Notes under the pieces: model-generated
What the model was told of the DNA's origin: nothing
Seen by the model: only the letters and a program-made list of their open reading frames with translations
The model's database searches: none
Shown: positions 22,400 through 33,140 of the stretch, in pieces
Layout: each line of letters starts with the position of its first letter
How positions within the stretch are numbered: position 1 is the first letter of the stretch
Position numbers and translations under genes: made by a program
Origin: Protopterus annectens
Lineage: Eukaryota; Chordata; Ceratodontiformes; Protopteridae
Length of the DNA: 64,000 nucleotides
Direction: 5' to 3'
NCBI RefSeq assembly: GCF_019279795.1
Contig: NC_056743.1
Location: 923,881,436-923,945,435 of the forward strand

Positions 22400-24760
22400 G
22401 GATTAAGGGACTGCCAGGGTGGGAAGGGCAGGGAAGTCTTTTATATAGTTATTCAGATTTATTAGACTGTCCTGCTTTCTTTTTGAAACCTGCCTGTCAT
22501 TGCTTTTTTTGCACATTTGCTTACCAGCTACATGATGGGTTTCTATTTTACTTTTTAAAGAAAGTTGTACAAGTATCACTGAATTGCTTGGCAAAGTTGG
22601 AGAAGGAGGGCTGAAAAATCTGAGAGATCCTTTTAATCAGCTTTCCTTTCTCAACATACATTTAAATGACCTCTACTGCAAAAGGTACAACAACTAGTGT
22701 GTTATCCAAGGGAGAATTCACAATTTAATTTCTGACACCCCCGGGAGGTTTTGCACACAGCCAAGCAAACCCCTTTATAACAGTTCCAATGGCAAACACA
22801 TTGAAGGGTAGCATCAGTAGAATTATATACACATTCAAAACAGTGGGTAATCGTTTGTGATACAGAAGGAATCAAATTACACAAAGCAAATTTCTCCTCG
22901 CAAGAGGAAACAGATGCCAAAATATTCCTCATATTCTCACAAAAGGCAAACAAACTTCAACATATGAGCTTGATAGGTGAGAATTCTAAAAACAAGATGC
23001 TGCAGAAGAATTCATTTTTTTCCAAATCAAAAGCTTTCCCATCCTTGTATACTGAGTAAATGTTTAGCAGCAGTTAGATTTACTAAAGCAATGACTATTG
23101 GGTCTGATATGGGATGAGTCTATAAAAACTTAAAAGACTGAGGCACTTCATATAGTCAATCTCCTTTCTGGGGGGCAGCAGGCTTGTTGGCTGTCAGAGA
23201 AGTTGCAGGCTGTGACAAAAACATTCAAAGTAGACAGAACAGGAGGAACAGGAGTATGTTCTGGAAATTCCAGATGGAACAAATCTAAGTACTTTCTGAG
23301 AGACTGAGAAACATCACTGTTTTCCCACTGAAACAACTAATTAATTCAGAAAATAGCTTCAGAGAATGCCAATCTTTCAAAAGTACTGGCCAAAGCTCTA
23401 CTCTAACCAAAACTAAAATTGGTATCCAGATAAAGGTCAATCCAAAACTCAAGAAAAATGTGTAAGAATTCCAAAACATACTTGACATACCACGGCTGAA
23501 ATAATAAAATAACAACTTTAAAATAAAAAAAATTTATATCATGAGCGCTTTCGCGGTACATACAACACATCGCTTCTTCAGACCAGTAAAATTACAAAAG
23601 TGTAACACACCTGCTTTTAAAATCAGAAACAACCAATCAGCTACAAATAATCAAATGAAGAAAATCGTTCTCATCCAATATAAACATTCAAAAAGTGCAC
23701 AAATCAAACTACAAAAACACTACAGGAATTATTTAGTACAGGTTTGACAGACAAAGCTTCATTTAAACCAGGAAAGCTGTTAGCTTTTAGACACATGATC
23801 CATTTAAGTTCAGCACACTCATTCCTATTCCTTATATCTCCAACCCTCAAATGTAAGTGAACAACTTCTAAAACTAAAAATCTAAAAATATGATCTGCCC
23901 CTGTGGGGCTTCCTCTTCTAATAAATCATAATATCTGCCCAGTCCAGGGGAAACATCAACCTGTTCCCAAGAATAAAAAACATCCACCACCTGGAGACAG
24001 TCTCAGAAAAAAATAGTCTCAAAATTTTTCAATTCAGATTTTCTGTCTAAAGAATAAGAGTCTTGTGCTATTGATCTTCAGCTGGCAATAACTTGTCTCT
24101 GTCAACATCAAAATAATCTGAACAAATCTCTCTATCTTTAGGAGTTGAGGAATAATAAATAGGATGAGACATTTGACACTCAGTACTAAAAGACTGCAAA
24201 AAGCTCCTGGCTAAGGTAACAACAACATTTTTTTTGCCACAGAAACAATTTCTTTGTTGTCAAAATGATTCATTTTCTATTTGTTTTTCCTAGGGGATAT
24301 CTCTGAATAAAGACCAAGAAGGATCTCATCTCAAGCCAGTGGTATCTTTCCCTTGCCACCCCAAGAAGACCTTCCTGATGTGTTTACCGCACTTAAAATC
24401 AATGGTTCTCCCATGTCCACATTGAACACAGAAACAGCTGTAACGGCCAGCAAGGTTATAGCAGAGGGATTCAAGGAGACCAATAAGTGGTCTGAGGAAT
24501 CATCAATGACCACTACAGAGTCACCTACCAATGTCTGAAGCACTGACTGAGCCTGGTCTACAGGCAAGGGCTCATGCTTTAACAGTTTTTTTCTTTTTAG
24601 GTATGTTGGAGAAAGAACAGCAGGACCATGCTAAGTATCCATGCTGTAGCCAGGAAAAAAGCCTGATTGCTGGTCAGATATGCTCGGAGGAGTTGGTCGG
24701 AAGGAAAGTTGTCAATTAGTTCACATACGCAGCAAGAAATCCTTACCCAAACTTCCAAAT
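22400..24760 (-). pseudogene. DIRS gag-like remnant in two parts
   Basis: Two blocks, 22400-23520 and 24070-24760, match C1 gag in sequence order (AAACATATGAGCCTGACA at 15278 against CAACATATGAGCTTGATA at 22958). They are separated by the Penelope-like fragment. The short open frames in this stretch are not intact proteins. Confidence 0.55.
23525..24070 (-). mobile_element. Penelope-like element 3' end (GIY-YIG C-terminus and UTR)
   Basis: The minus-strand frame from about 23930 to the stop at 23704-23706 reads EVVHLHLRVGDIRNRNECAE, then LKWIMCLKANSFPGLNE. The C-terminus of Penelope-like GIY-YIG proteins has the same order: a GGD-like turn, LxxREtfWIxxLxtxxPxGLNE. The 3' UTR contains CTGAAGA, a short stem and GAAAGCGCT (23581-23544). 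This resembles the UTR motif with a hammerhead-like core found in many Penelope-like elements. It is a second family member, lying opposite to the 8.8-kb copy. Confidence 0.75.
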
Positions 24761-25169
24761 CCCAAAACAAACGATATAAGCAGTACATAATCAAAAGGTA
24801 TAGACATGCAAAATAATTATACCCCTTAGCAAACTGCTAGAAAAAAAAAATAATAAGTAGGCTGTGTACACAAGCACTTAAAATATAACACACAGTTCCC
24901 TGCCTAAAATAAAAAAATAAAATATTAAAAACTCTATCATTAGCTTAACAATCCATGTAAAATAAGCCCTTATAGCTTAAACCTAAACTGGATACATAAA
25001 AAGGAATTCCTAGAGTAAAATGTCTGTAATTGTGGAACATATACTGTCTTTCTTGAAGCAGTTCTGACAAAAACTATGTAAAAAATAAAAAAAATACACA
25101 TAGATTCAAGAAAAATAGCGAGAAAGGGTTTCTCTGTCTGACAAGAAGCTGTAGGCAGACTGCTGTCCC

Positions 25170-25464
25170 CATACCTCTCAACTTCTTAGGACAAGAAATC
25201 TGGACAAAGGATAAAATAATGGGAGGACAAAGGTCCAAAAATAAGGACAGATTTTAAAACTTGCTCCTATAAACTAAAAAATTGCTAGAATTTGTGAAAA
25301 CATGCATTTTCTTAGGGATTTGAAGTCTGAAACTCAAATGTATGTCATTATTTAATGACTTTAATCCTCATTGATTTGTCATAGAACCACAACTTTTATG
25401 AGGGGAAACTGAAAATATGAGGCAAAAATCTCGATATTCTACAAAAATCTGGACAGTCGAGAGG
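25170..25464. mobile_element. short non-autonomous element with inverted ends, copy 2
   Basis: A 295-bp relative of 11479-11761. It starts CATACCTCTCAACTTCTTAG and its right end reads CCTCTCGACTGTCCAGA on the other strand. It is non-coding and nested in the 5' region of DIRS copy C2. Confidence 0.7.
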
Positions 25465-25720
25465 GTTCCTGTAGAACCTTAGAGATGCATATGAATTAGG
25501 CAGCAAGAAAGCACTGAAGACTTTTAGTCTCTCTGGCTGTATATAGAGCTCCCTCCAAAAAGTGTTCAGCCTATAGACAGCCAGAGTGACTGCGGTGGAG
25601 GGGAATAGGGCTTTATGAAGCTGCTGGTTACTGTGTCCTTACCAGGATACAAGCCATAGGCTACTGCATCAGTGAGAGTTATGAACATAATCCTTTAGGT
25701 ATTTCAGTATTGTTGCCTAG

Positions 25721-26365
25721 TTATTTTCTCAGTCCAAACATATTATTAAAACTTTGGGTATGCAATACGGCAGTACACAGGCTTGCAGAAGCATACATAG
25801 GTATGTGCATATATTTGTGAGATGAAAAGCCACACAAAGGGATAATGGCAGATAAGTTGGGAAAGTTGCACATTATAGTCTTGTTCTGAAATTATCTGGA
25901 GATAATGTGCTTTGATGATATGCCTCCTTAACACAGTATACAAGGCATCTATGAGCATTCATAAACAGGGAGTATAAATAATTTTATTCTCTTTGGGGTA
26001 TATGTAGAAAACATGCTCTCAGAAATAGCATCTATAGAACATGATGTGCCATGTTATATAGTCTTACAGGAGAACTTATTTGAAGAACGGTGGGCTTTTT
26101 GTCTACATATAAAAACAGAAATACCCTTAATATCCGCCTGATAAATAATATGAGCTATATGAAGTATAAATCAAGAACTATTATTACAAGTGATATTCAT
26201 TCATTAATACTGTAGCAAACATGGCTGCATTAAATATTTACGTGCAACTTACGCTAAAATGGTCTTTCACAAGTAGTGAAACAGACTTGAAGGGTACTCC
26301 AGTGTTTAAATAACACAAACCAAACAACAACCACACCAAAAAAATGGAATGCAATTTAGTGGTGT
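25721..26365. other. spacer, no gene seen
   Basis: AT-rich, without a recognisable frame or repeat. Confidence 0.4.
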
Positions 26366-26421
26366 TATTTAATGCTTTTGTCCCTTTATTACAAGTAATA
26401 AAGGGACAAAAGCATTAAATA
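26366..26421. repeat. perfect 26-bp hairpin with CAAG loop
   Basis: The arm 26366-26391 (starts TATTTAATGC) is followed by CAAG (26392-26395) and its exact reverse complement at 26396-26421. There is no mismatch in 26 bp. It lies 100 bp outside the left end of DIRS-A. Confidence 0.95.
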
Positions 26422-26520
26422 CTACATTAACATTATGGTCCTTGTTTTGGTCTGATCTTTAAAAAGGTATAAAGAGCTACAACATTTTTTATTATCAAAG
26501 AAGCCTGGTAGAAAAGAAAA

Positions 26521-26705
26521 AAGAAGTTATGTCTTACCATAACGTTCCATCTGTATTGTTGATCCTCGTTCAGTCATTACGTGTGGGTATTGGTTCCGAC
26601 CTCGGAACTGAGCCAGCCATCTTCCAAGCTCACGTCAGCTACAAACTCTTGAGCTAAAATTCTTACCCAGAATTCACCTCTCCCTGTTACCTCAGATTGA
26701 GTTTG
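26521..26705. repeat. DIRS-A left inverted terminal repeat
   Basis: From TTGTTGATCCTCGTT inward, it is the reverse complement of 32470-32615 with scattered mismatches (shared: GTCAGCTACAAACTCT, CTCTCCCTGTTACCTCAG). The outer 30 bp are unique to this end and are complemented by 26836-26865. Confidence 0.9.
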
Positions 26706-26804
26706 CAAGTCAAAAGAAGGTAGAGGCGATCTCTGTTCAAATGACCTAATAGAACCAGATGGTGAGATTTACTAGAGGCCACAGGAGGGGGAAGGAGGGA
26801 GCAT

Positions 26805-26908
26805 CGTAATGAGTGAACGAGGATCAACAATACAGATGGAACGTTATGGTAAGACATAACTTCTTTATCTGATATTGTTAATCCTCGTTACTTCCTTACA
26901 TGTGGGAC
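26805..26908. repeat. DIRS-A internal complementary region
   Basis: The first 61 bp (26805-26865) are the reverse complement of the outermost 61 bp of the left end with a single mismatch. The next part (26867-26905, ATCTGATATTGTTAATCCTC) equals the reverse complement of the outermost right end. The two outer ends therefore meet at about 26865/26866, as in a circle junction. In DIRS elements this region serves as the template that restores the ends. Confidence 0.85.
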
Positions 26909-27665
26909 AGAGTCCACAGCTATCTTTATTCCTGGGAGGCTCTCATGGAAGGACATTCCTGAGCACCATAGAACCAAAAGATGCTCTTCCCCTGGAGGCC
27001 AAATCCAATTTGTAATGATTGATGAAGGTATGAGGAGTAGCCCAAGTTGCAGCTGCACAAATGTCATGTAAAGAAGCTCTGGCATGGAAGGCAGCAGAAG
27101 TTGCCACCGACCTTGTAGAATGAGCCTTTAAGGTAGTAGGTAATGGAATATTACGTTGTCTATAAATGAAGGTCACACAGTCTTTCAACCATTTAGCCAA
27201 TGTGACCTTAGCAACAGCACATCCTAATCTAGGTCCAGAATAGGCCAAAAATAACTGGTCTGATTTACGAGAGGCCTTAATCCTGTTCAAGTAGAATTTG
27301 CCTGTGAATATCTAGGGTATGTAGGCAATACTCTCCTTTGTTTGAATGATTGGGGAAGAAAACTGGCAATTCAGTGGCTTGATTAATGGACATTTCAGAG
27401 ATCACGCTTGGCAGAAAGGAAGGATTAGTTCTCAATGACACTCTATCTCTATGAAAAATCAAATATGGCTCTTGATGCAAAAGGCTTGAAGCTCAGAGAT
27501 ACGTCTGGCAGAAGTAATGTCGACCAAAAACAAGGTTTTCCATGACAAATATTTAAGGTCGCAAGAAGAAGTTGTTTCGAAAGGTGGCATTGTCAAAGCT
27601 TGTAGGACTAATGACAGGTCCCATGGTTGAGTAGGTTCTCTAAAAGGGGGTTTTAGATGATTCAC
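26888..27665 (-). pseudogene. DIRS-A tyrosine recombinase, frameshifted
   Basis: Three overlapping frames (27459-27665, 27277-27480, 26943-27290) cover the catalytic region in order. They read SARRISELQAF with the first catalytic Arg, HRDRVSLRTNPSFLPSV, then LKAHSTRSVATSAAF with the HxxR pair, and HTFINHYKLDL with the nucleophilic Tyr. All catalytic residues survive, but shifts near 27470 and 27285 break the frame. The enzyme would insert circular DNA. The C-terminus runs into the internal complementary region, as in DIRS-B. Confidence 0.85.
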
Positions 27666-27670
27666 GCCTT

Positions 27671-28748
27671 TTATGAAAGTCTTGCATAATTTGTGTCACA
27701 TAAGAGAGGAGTCTTGGACACCATCATGGAAATTAGACATCGCAGCCAAATGAACAAAGAAAGATCATTTTGCCTGGCAATCAAGGGAATCGGAGGAACC
27801 AAGCTGTGAGCTTCAGGCTGTTCAAGTTGGGGTGAATCAGATTCTGTGGATGGGAGATCAATCCCGGGGTTGGATGGAGAATCCACGGTTGATCTAGCAG
27901 ATGAGGCCAAAGAAAGGGGAACCAAATCTGACAAGGCCAATATGGTGCTATGAGGATTACTTTGCTCTTCAACTGGCGGGCTTTCTTCAGAAACTGAGGA
28001 ATGAGGGGGAAGAGGTGGAAATGCATAAAGTAGACAAGAGGGCCAATCGTGGACTAGAGCATCTCTGGGTGACTGTCCTGGAGGGGGAATCAGGGCAAAA
28101 TAGTTGCTGCATTTGTAGTTGGTTGGGGACGCAAAGAGGTCGCAGCAAGGAAGACCCCAGCGGTTGAAAATCTCCACCGCTATCGAGGGATTCAGGAACC
28201 ACTCATGAGGGTGTAGTATACACCTTCTGAGTCTGTCTGCTATCACGTTGGAACTCCCACGAATGTGCGTTGCTAGAAGAAAATGGTTGTTAGCCATCGC
28301 CCAATCGACTCTCGACAGAGTTGGTAAGATTTGGTCCCGCAATGTTTGTTGATGTACCAGACCACCGCCATGTTGTCTGATTGTATCACAGTAGTCCCAG
28401 ATGACAGCAGGGGTTAGAATGCTTGCAACGCCAGAAGCACCGCCCTCAGATCTAGAACATTTATATGCAGATGGGCCTCCATTTTGGACCAAGTACCTTG
28501 GACTGTCTGTCCCTGACATAGCCCCCCCAGCCCATCAGGGAGGTGTCCATGGTCACTGCAGCCTTGGGCTGTTGGGGGGAGAAGGGGCAAGACCATTGTG
28601 ACAGGTTTTGGGCCATCCACCATTTTAAATCCTGTTTGCACCTGTGAGTTACCCAAATCTTGGCTAAAAGAGGGTACTGAAAGGGATACCATTGGGTGAG
28701 CAGTAGCCATTGTAGAAGCCTCATGTGAAACCTAGCTAGGGGGGACAA
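27671..28748 (-). pseudogene. DIRS-A RNase H and following domain
   Basis: RNase H begins in the frame ending at 28461 with VTMDTSLMGWGGYV, the D-S-GWG box. It shifts to the 282-codon frame (27671-28519), where WDYCDTIRQHGGGLVHQQT is a mutated counterpart of the TDNTTVMWYINKQ box. SSNVIADRLRR (from NTLADELSR) follows, then WGLPCCDLFASPTNYKC and LLYAFPPLPP. The last part is Pro/Ser-rich. In the DIRS layout this reaches the recombinase N-terminus. I saw no methyltransferase motif. Confidence 0.75.
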
Positions 28749-29621
28749 TGGTGATGGAGGCTGCCATGGAATCCAACAACTGTAGAACAGAGTGAGCTGT
28801 GGATTTCTCCCTTGAAAGGACTGGGATCAGTTGTTGCTTTATCCTTAGAATTCTGTGCTCTGGAATGGATGCGCTGCAATTCTTTGTATTCAAGATGACC
28901 CCTATGAATTCTGTGGACTGAGATGGGGTGAGATTGGATTTTTGCCAGTTTATGGTTATGCCTAGCCTTTCTGCAGAGAGGAGAGAGTATGCCAGGGCTT
29001 CTTCCAATAGATGTCTGGTGGGGGTGGAGATGAGCCAGTCATCTAGGTATGGAAACACCTGGAATCCTTGTAGTCGCAAGTGAGCTGTGACGACTGCCAT
29101 GCACTTTGTGAACACTCTGGGGGCTGTAGAGAATCTGAAGGGCAATACTCTGAACTGGTAGTGACTGGCTCCCACATGGAAGCGAAGGAATCTTCTTGAT
29201 GGTCTGTCCACTTTTATGTGGTAGTACATATCTTGAAGATCTATCGAGGACATCCATCATCTTTTTCCAAAAGCAGAAGGATAGACTGTATTGTGACTAT
29301 CCGGAATTTTTGTACTTTTACAAACTTGTTCAATACACTGACATCCAAGATTAGTCTCCAGTCCCCAGTTTTCTTTGGCACCAAAAATAGTCTTGAGTAG
29401 AATCCGGATCCTATCTGGTCTGGAGGGACTATTTGGATGACTCTTTTTCTTAGCAGTTTTGAAATCTCTAATGCTGCTTCTTCCCTTTGACTGGGTGGAA
29501 CGTCAGGTAAGTTTGTTAGGGGAGCGGGACAAAGATCGAAGTGAATATGATAACCTCTGGTTATTATCATTTGTACCCAAGAATCGGTGGTGATGGTTAG
29601 CCAGGCAGAAACAACCCCCAA
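28732..29621 (-). pseudogene. DIRS-A reverse transcriptase
   Basis: Two frames. 29241-29621 holds the fingers (SGFYSRLFLVPKKTGDWRLI, LDVSVLNKFV). 28732-29253 holds the palm: SIDLQDMYYHIKV (motif A, Asp at residue 5), PFRFSTAPRVFTK (motif B) and FPYLDDWLIS (YLDD, residues 69-72). The catalytic residues remain, but a shift separates the two halves near 29245 and a stop follows VPPS. The YLDD and LxPFGLxxAP patterns place it with the DIRS/LTR-type RT rather than LINE RT. Confidence 0.85.
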
Positions 29622-29625
29622 CCAC

Positions 29626-31623
29626 TTACAGAGGAAAGCAGTTGGGCCACTCTTCAGGAGTGCTGGTAGGATTGGCCAGGGAAAGAGTCCCTGGAACCCT
29701 GGTTACGTGGACCCTCCCTGCACCAAAAAGGGTGTCTTCCCTGTGAGTTTCCCCCTCTGCCTCTAGGGGAGAACTCGGCTTGTGTGTCATGAAAAGGACC
29801 CTGAGACTTTTTGCACCATATCTTCCCACTCTTCTGGTTTCTGGAGAAACCCTGTTGAGGGGAAGAATAACAGACACCCATGGCAGAAAGGGTCTTACCA
29901 TCCTGTTTACATCTGGCCAGTGTGCTTTTAACCTTGGATCCAAACAATGAAGAGGCTTCAATGGGAGCGTGGAAAAAGGAAGCCTTGAAGGCTTCCGCGA
30001 AATTACACAAGCGCATCCAGGCATGTCATCTCAGAACAATGCCTGAACTCGCTACTCTAGCTGGTCCTTCTGATGCTTGAGATATCAGGTGCATGGAGGA
30101 GTTGGATATCGATTCAATGGTGGCTAACTAAGAGGCCACTTTGTCATGGACCTCATCAGACACAGCTCCAGCCAAAGTTTCAGAGAGCTCAGAAATTAAA
30201 TCTCTTTGAAGCCTGGTAAAGTGTGCCATATAGTTCAGGGACCTGGTTGCAAAGGTTGCTGATGCAAAAGTACGCTTCCCTATTCTGTCCAGAGCCAAGG
30301 ACTCTTTGTTGGGTGGATGGACAGTCTGGCTTTCTTCTTCCACCAGGTCCTTTTTAGTTGCTGCTGCTACCACCAAGGCATCTACAGGAAGACCTTTGGA
30401 CCAATGGGGATCAGTAGCAGGAGGGGACAAAATTTTATCTGGCCTCCGGTGAATGGCCTCAACAGTGTCAGGAGCCTTCCACGCACACTGCACAATGAGG
30501 CGGACCAGTTCGTTGGCAGGTGGAGTAACCCAGGAGGTAGGGAGCCGGGCGCGAAAGGCCTGCAGGAACACAGACTCTTCAGAAGTCGGGTTTGAGGGCT
30601 ACCAGTCACCTCTCTGTTTAAGAATTTCAAGAATATCACCAAAGGATACCTCAGAGGGTGAGGGAGGGGACCCTTCCCCATCATCAAAGTCTATGTCTTC
30701 AGTAAGGGACTCCTCTGTGGAGTCCATGTGCTTCCTCTTGTATGAGCTCTTTTGATGAACTTCCTCAGAGGGAGAAGCTGGGGAAGACAGCGCAAAAGGG
30801 GTCTCCTGTGGGAGTATATCCTGAGGCCCATGCGCCCGGTGTCTGCTAGGAGTGATTTGTGTACACTGTGGTCCAGAGGATGGTGGAGAGAGTGATAGCA
30901 CAGAATTTCCAACTGATGCCAGAGCCTTCTCCATTAGCTGGAAGGCCGGTCCACCTAAGAGGAATGAGTGCCCAGGGCAAGGGTCACCCCTCTCCTACGT
31001 GTCTCAGCCTGATGACTTGGAGTCCCTGGATGGCTGTGAAACACCAAATTACGTATGCCACAGCTGACATCCTGGGTCGTAACAAAACTCTCCTGTCACA
31101 AAGGCAACTGCGTCTCCTTAGTGAGGTCCATAAAGGGAACCGTAGAGGGGGAAGACTGTGCTATATCAAGGGGCTTCAAAGGCAATGAAGGAGGAGAATA
31201 AGTAGGGGTCTTTGGTAAAGGGTGATCACCTCCCGAGGAAGGATAGGTCCAGGGGGGTGGGATACCTCTGGCCAAAAGCACTTGATCCACAAGATGCAAC
31301 ACATCATGTTCAGAGAGGTTTCTAGTGGATTTCACAGATGCAGCTGAGGGGGGGGGGTCAGGTCTATCCAAAGACGGAGCAAGCTCAGTGCCCACCTCAG
31401 AGGTCTGCACTGAAAACAATGAGGCTGTAAAGGACTGAACTATAGGTGTCTGCACAGAGGAAATCATCAGTGCCGAAGTCATGGTCTGCACTGATGATAA
31501 GGTCGGTACCGAAGTGGTTGTTGACACAAAAGGCTGGAACTGAAAAATTCGGTGCCGATAACTGAATGGTCGGTGCTGAAAGGGTAGTTGCTGCTGGGTA
31601 AGTTGTCGGAGATGAAAAGGCAA
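29626..31623 (-). pseudogene. DIRS-A gag, middle and C-terminal parts, broken frames
   Basis: In element order: 31096-31623 (Ser/Thr/Val-rich with repeated SVQT, then NLSEHDVLHLVDQVLLARGI). Next is 30599-30934 (KRKHMDSTEESLTEDIDFDD, then PSEVSFGDILEILKQ), which matches PPEDFSFGETLHTLRE of DIRS-B. Then 30128-30571 (helical; LQRDLISELSETLAGAV) and a final piece 29654-30016 (APIEASSLFGSKVKSTLARC), which matches APLQQDSLFGNKAEEVLKKM of DIRS-B. Gag is the structural protein of the element. The order agrees between the two elements although similarity is low. Confidence 0.75.
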
Positions 31624-31662
31624 TGGGCGTTGAAAAATCCATCGACATCATAACAGTCTACA

Positions 31663-32190
31663 TCAACTAGACAGTCGATGCCGGTAAAGAAGTCTGAACC
31701 GAGGAGCACTCAGTACCGATACGGTAAAGGGCACGCTAATCAGTGCCATAGTCACAGATGACACCAATGGCCTTGGTGCTGAAGGTTTAGGTACCGAAAG
31801 CGCTGGAGCCAAAGAAGTCAAATCCAAACTGGAAAGCTTAGCTTTCTTGGGTCTCGGTTCCTGGGGGTCCCCACCAGGGGACGAAGGAAGAAACTTGGCC
31901 TTTATATGTTCATCACTCTTTTTCTTACGGGATCTTGGAGGGGTTGAAGCCTCCGACCCAGAAATAGCCTCTGAAAAAGGAGATTTAAGTAGCCCCTTCA
32001 ATATTAATTTATTTTTTCTCTCAATCAATGTACTGTTAGAGAAATTCTTACAAATCCTGCAGGGTGGGTCAACTGTTAAATGAGGCATGCCCAAGCAATA
32101 GACACACAGGGAATGTGCATCTGAAGTAGGTAATTTATGGCCACAATCTAAACATCTTTTAAATCCTGGACTATCTTTTTTATCTGCCAT
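31663..32190 (-). CDS. DIRS-A gag N-terminal frame with cysteine zinc motif
   Basis: The 175-codon frame starts MADKKDSPGFKRCLDCG just inside the 5' terminal repeat, which makes this ATG the likely gag start. Cysteines at residues 13, 16, 29, 32, 44 and 47 give CX2C-X12-CX2C-X11-CX2C. The first four keep the same spacing as in DIRS-B gag (CX2C-X12-CX2C). A basic Ser/Lys region follows (RSRKKKSDEH, PKKAKL). The frame ends early compared with DIRS-B and continues in another frame, so the full protein is not made as read. Confidence 0.7.
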   Translation of the reverse strand: MADKKDSPGFKRCLDCGHKLPTSDAHSLCVYCLGMPHLTVDPPCRICKNFSNSTLIERKNKLILKGLLKSPFSEAISGSEASTPPRSRKKKSDEHIKAKFLPSSPGGDPQEPRPKKAKLSSLDLTSLAPALSVPKPSAPRPLVSSVTMALISVPFTVSVLSAPRFRLLYRHRLSS

Positions 32191-32469
32191 GTTAGAAGAA
32201 ACCCAGAAGAAATACTAGCAATGGTACAAGAATTACCCGAAGGTAAGAAGGAAAGGGGGTTTACCAACGATGGTAAAAAAGAAATTACCTCACGGTAAAG
32301 GGGAGGAAAGGAATTGAAAGGATTGAAGGATAGTCGCTAAATGCGATAAGGTAAAAAAAAATGATCTAATAACTTTTCTGTCAAAAAAGGCTGTTTTAGA
32401 ATTTAGTATGAAGAAAAATATTGTAGTTAGCTCAAGAGAAGTAGCTTGAAACAACCGAATGGCGATGCG

Positions 32470-32629
32470 GCAAACAAAATCTGAGGTAACAGGGAGAGGG
32501 GAATTCTGGGTAAGAGTTTTAGCTCGAGAGTTTGTAGCTGACGCAAACTTGGAAGACGGCCAGCTTGGTTCCGGGGTCGGAACCGATACCCACATGTAAG
32601 GAATGAACGAGGATTAACAATATCAGATG
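32470..32629. repeat. DIRS-A right inverted terminal repeat (5' end)
   Basis: Reverse complement of the left repeat, ending AACAATATCAGAT at about 32628. Gag starts 280 bp inside, so the promoter is expected here, but no TATA box is evident. Confidence 0.85.
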
Positions 32630-33140
32630 ATTATTTTCCTGACATGCACATAATTCAGACAGAGCAACAAAACTTGAAGCAAATTTGAATCAAGACAATT
32701 TAATTTAGAGAAGTAACGAACACAGACACTAGGCACTCATCCTGTGTTTTAAGAGTTCTATCTGGAATTTGTATAAACATGCAGCATCTGTTGTATGACC
32801 TTTTGTGGGCATAGCATTTCCTGAAGAGTAGTTAACTCTTAAACGCAGGGGTGTTCGCCATGACTGCAACAAAATCCAGCACAGAAGGCAACCACTAAGT
32901 GGATACTGAATTTATTTTCAGAAAATGAGTTCCAAATAGACAGAAACAAACATACAGAATGTCTTCATCAGCATAAAGTGCTAGCTAAGAATTCATTTTA
33001 AAAGAACTAGAGGGTCATATAACACCATCAGTTGACCTGCACTTTCATGTTTTCACATTTTAAATCAGAAGATAAAACGTTTTTAAACAATCCAGATCTG
33101 CAATAATCTACAAGCACAATATATAATTTTATCATAAATA
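32630..33140. other. spacer, no gene seen
   Basis: No recognisable feature apart from the flank of the next inverted-repeat pair. Confidence 0.4.

Larger units (their letters stand above)
20560..25720 (-). mobile_element. DIRS-like element (copy C2) with nested insertions
   Basis: Minus-strand order: 5' end near 25700, gag remnants 24760-22400, RT 22250-21450, RNase H 21320-20980, post-RNase H 20950-20690. The recombinase is missing; the left end abuts the Harbinger relic. A Penelope-like fragment (23525-24070) interrupts gag, and a MITE-like element (25170-25464) lies near the 5' end. It matches copy C1 along gag. It is heavily decayed. Confidence 0.7.
26521..32629 (-). mobile_element. DIRS-A: near full-length DIRS-like retrotransposon
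   Basis: A 6.1-kb unit with gag, RT-RNase H and tyrosine recombinase on the minus strand. It has inverted terminal repeats (26521-26705 and 32470-32629) and an internal complementary region (26805-26908) beside the recombinase end. The left end alone carries about 30 extra bases outside the shared repeat. I see no target duplication, as expected for recombinase-mediated insertion. All frames contain shifts or stops, so it is inactive as read. It is clearly divergent from DIRS-B in sequence. Confidence 0.9.

Noticed and set aside
23544..23581. Functional hammerhead ribozyme
   Set aside because: The CTGAAGA and GAAA core parts are there, but helix II has a one-base offset and helices I and III lack clear partners. 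Reported only as a resemblance.
27671..28100. Methyltransferase domain expected in some DIRS elements after RNase H
   Set aside because: The residues here are Pro/Ser-rich and no methyltransferase motif is visible in DIRS-A or in the matching part of DIRS-B.
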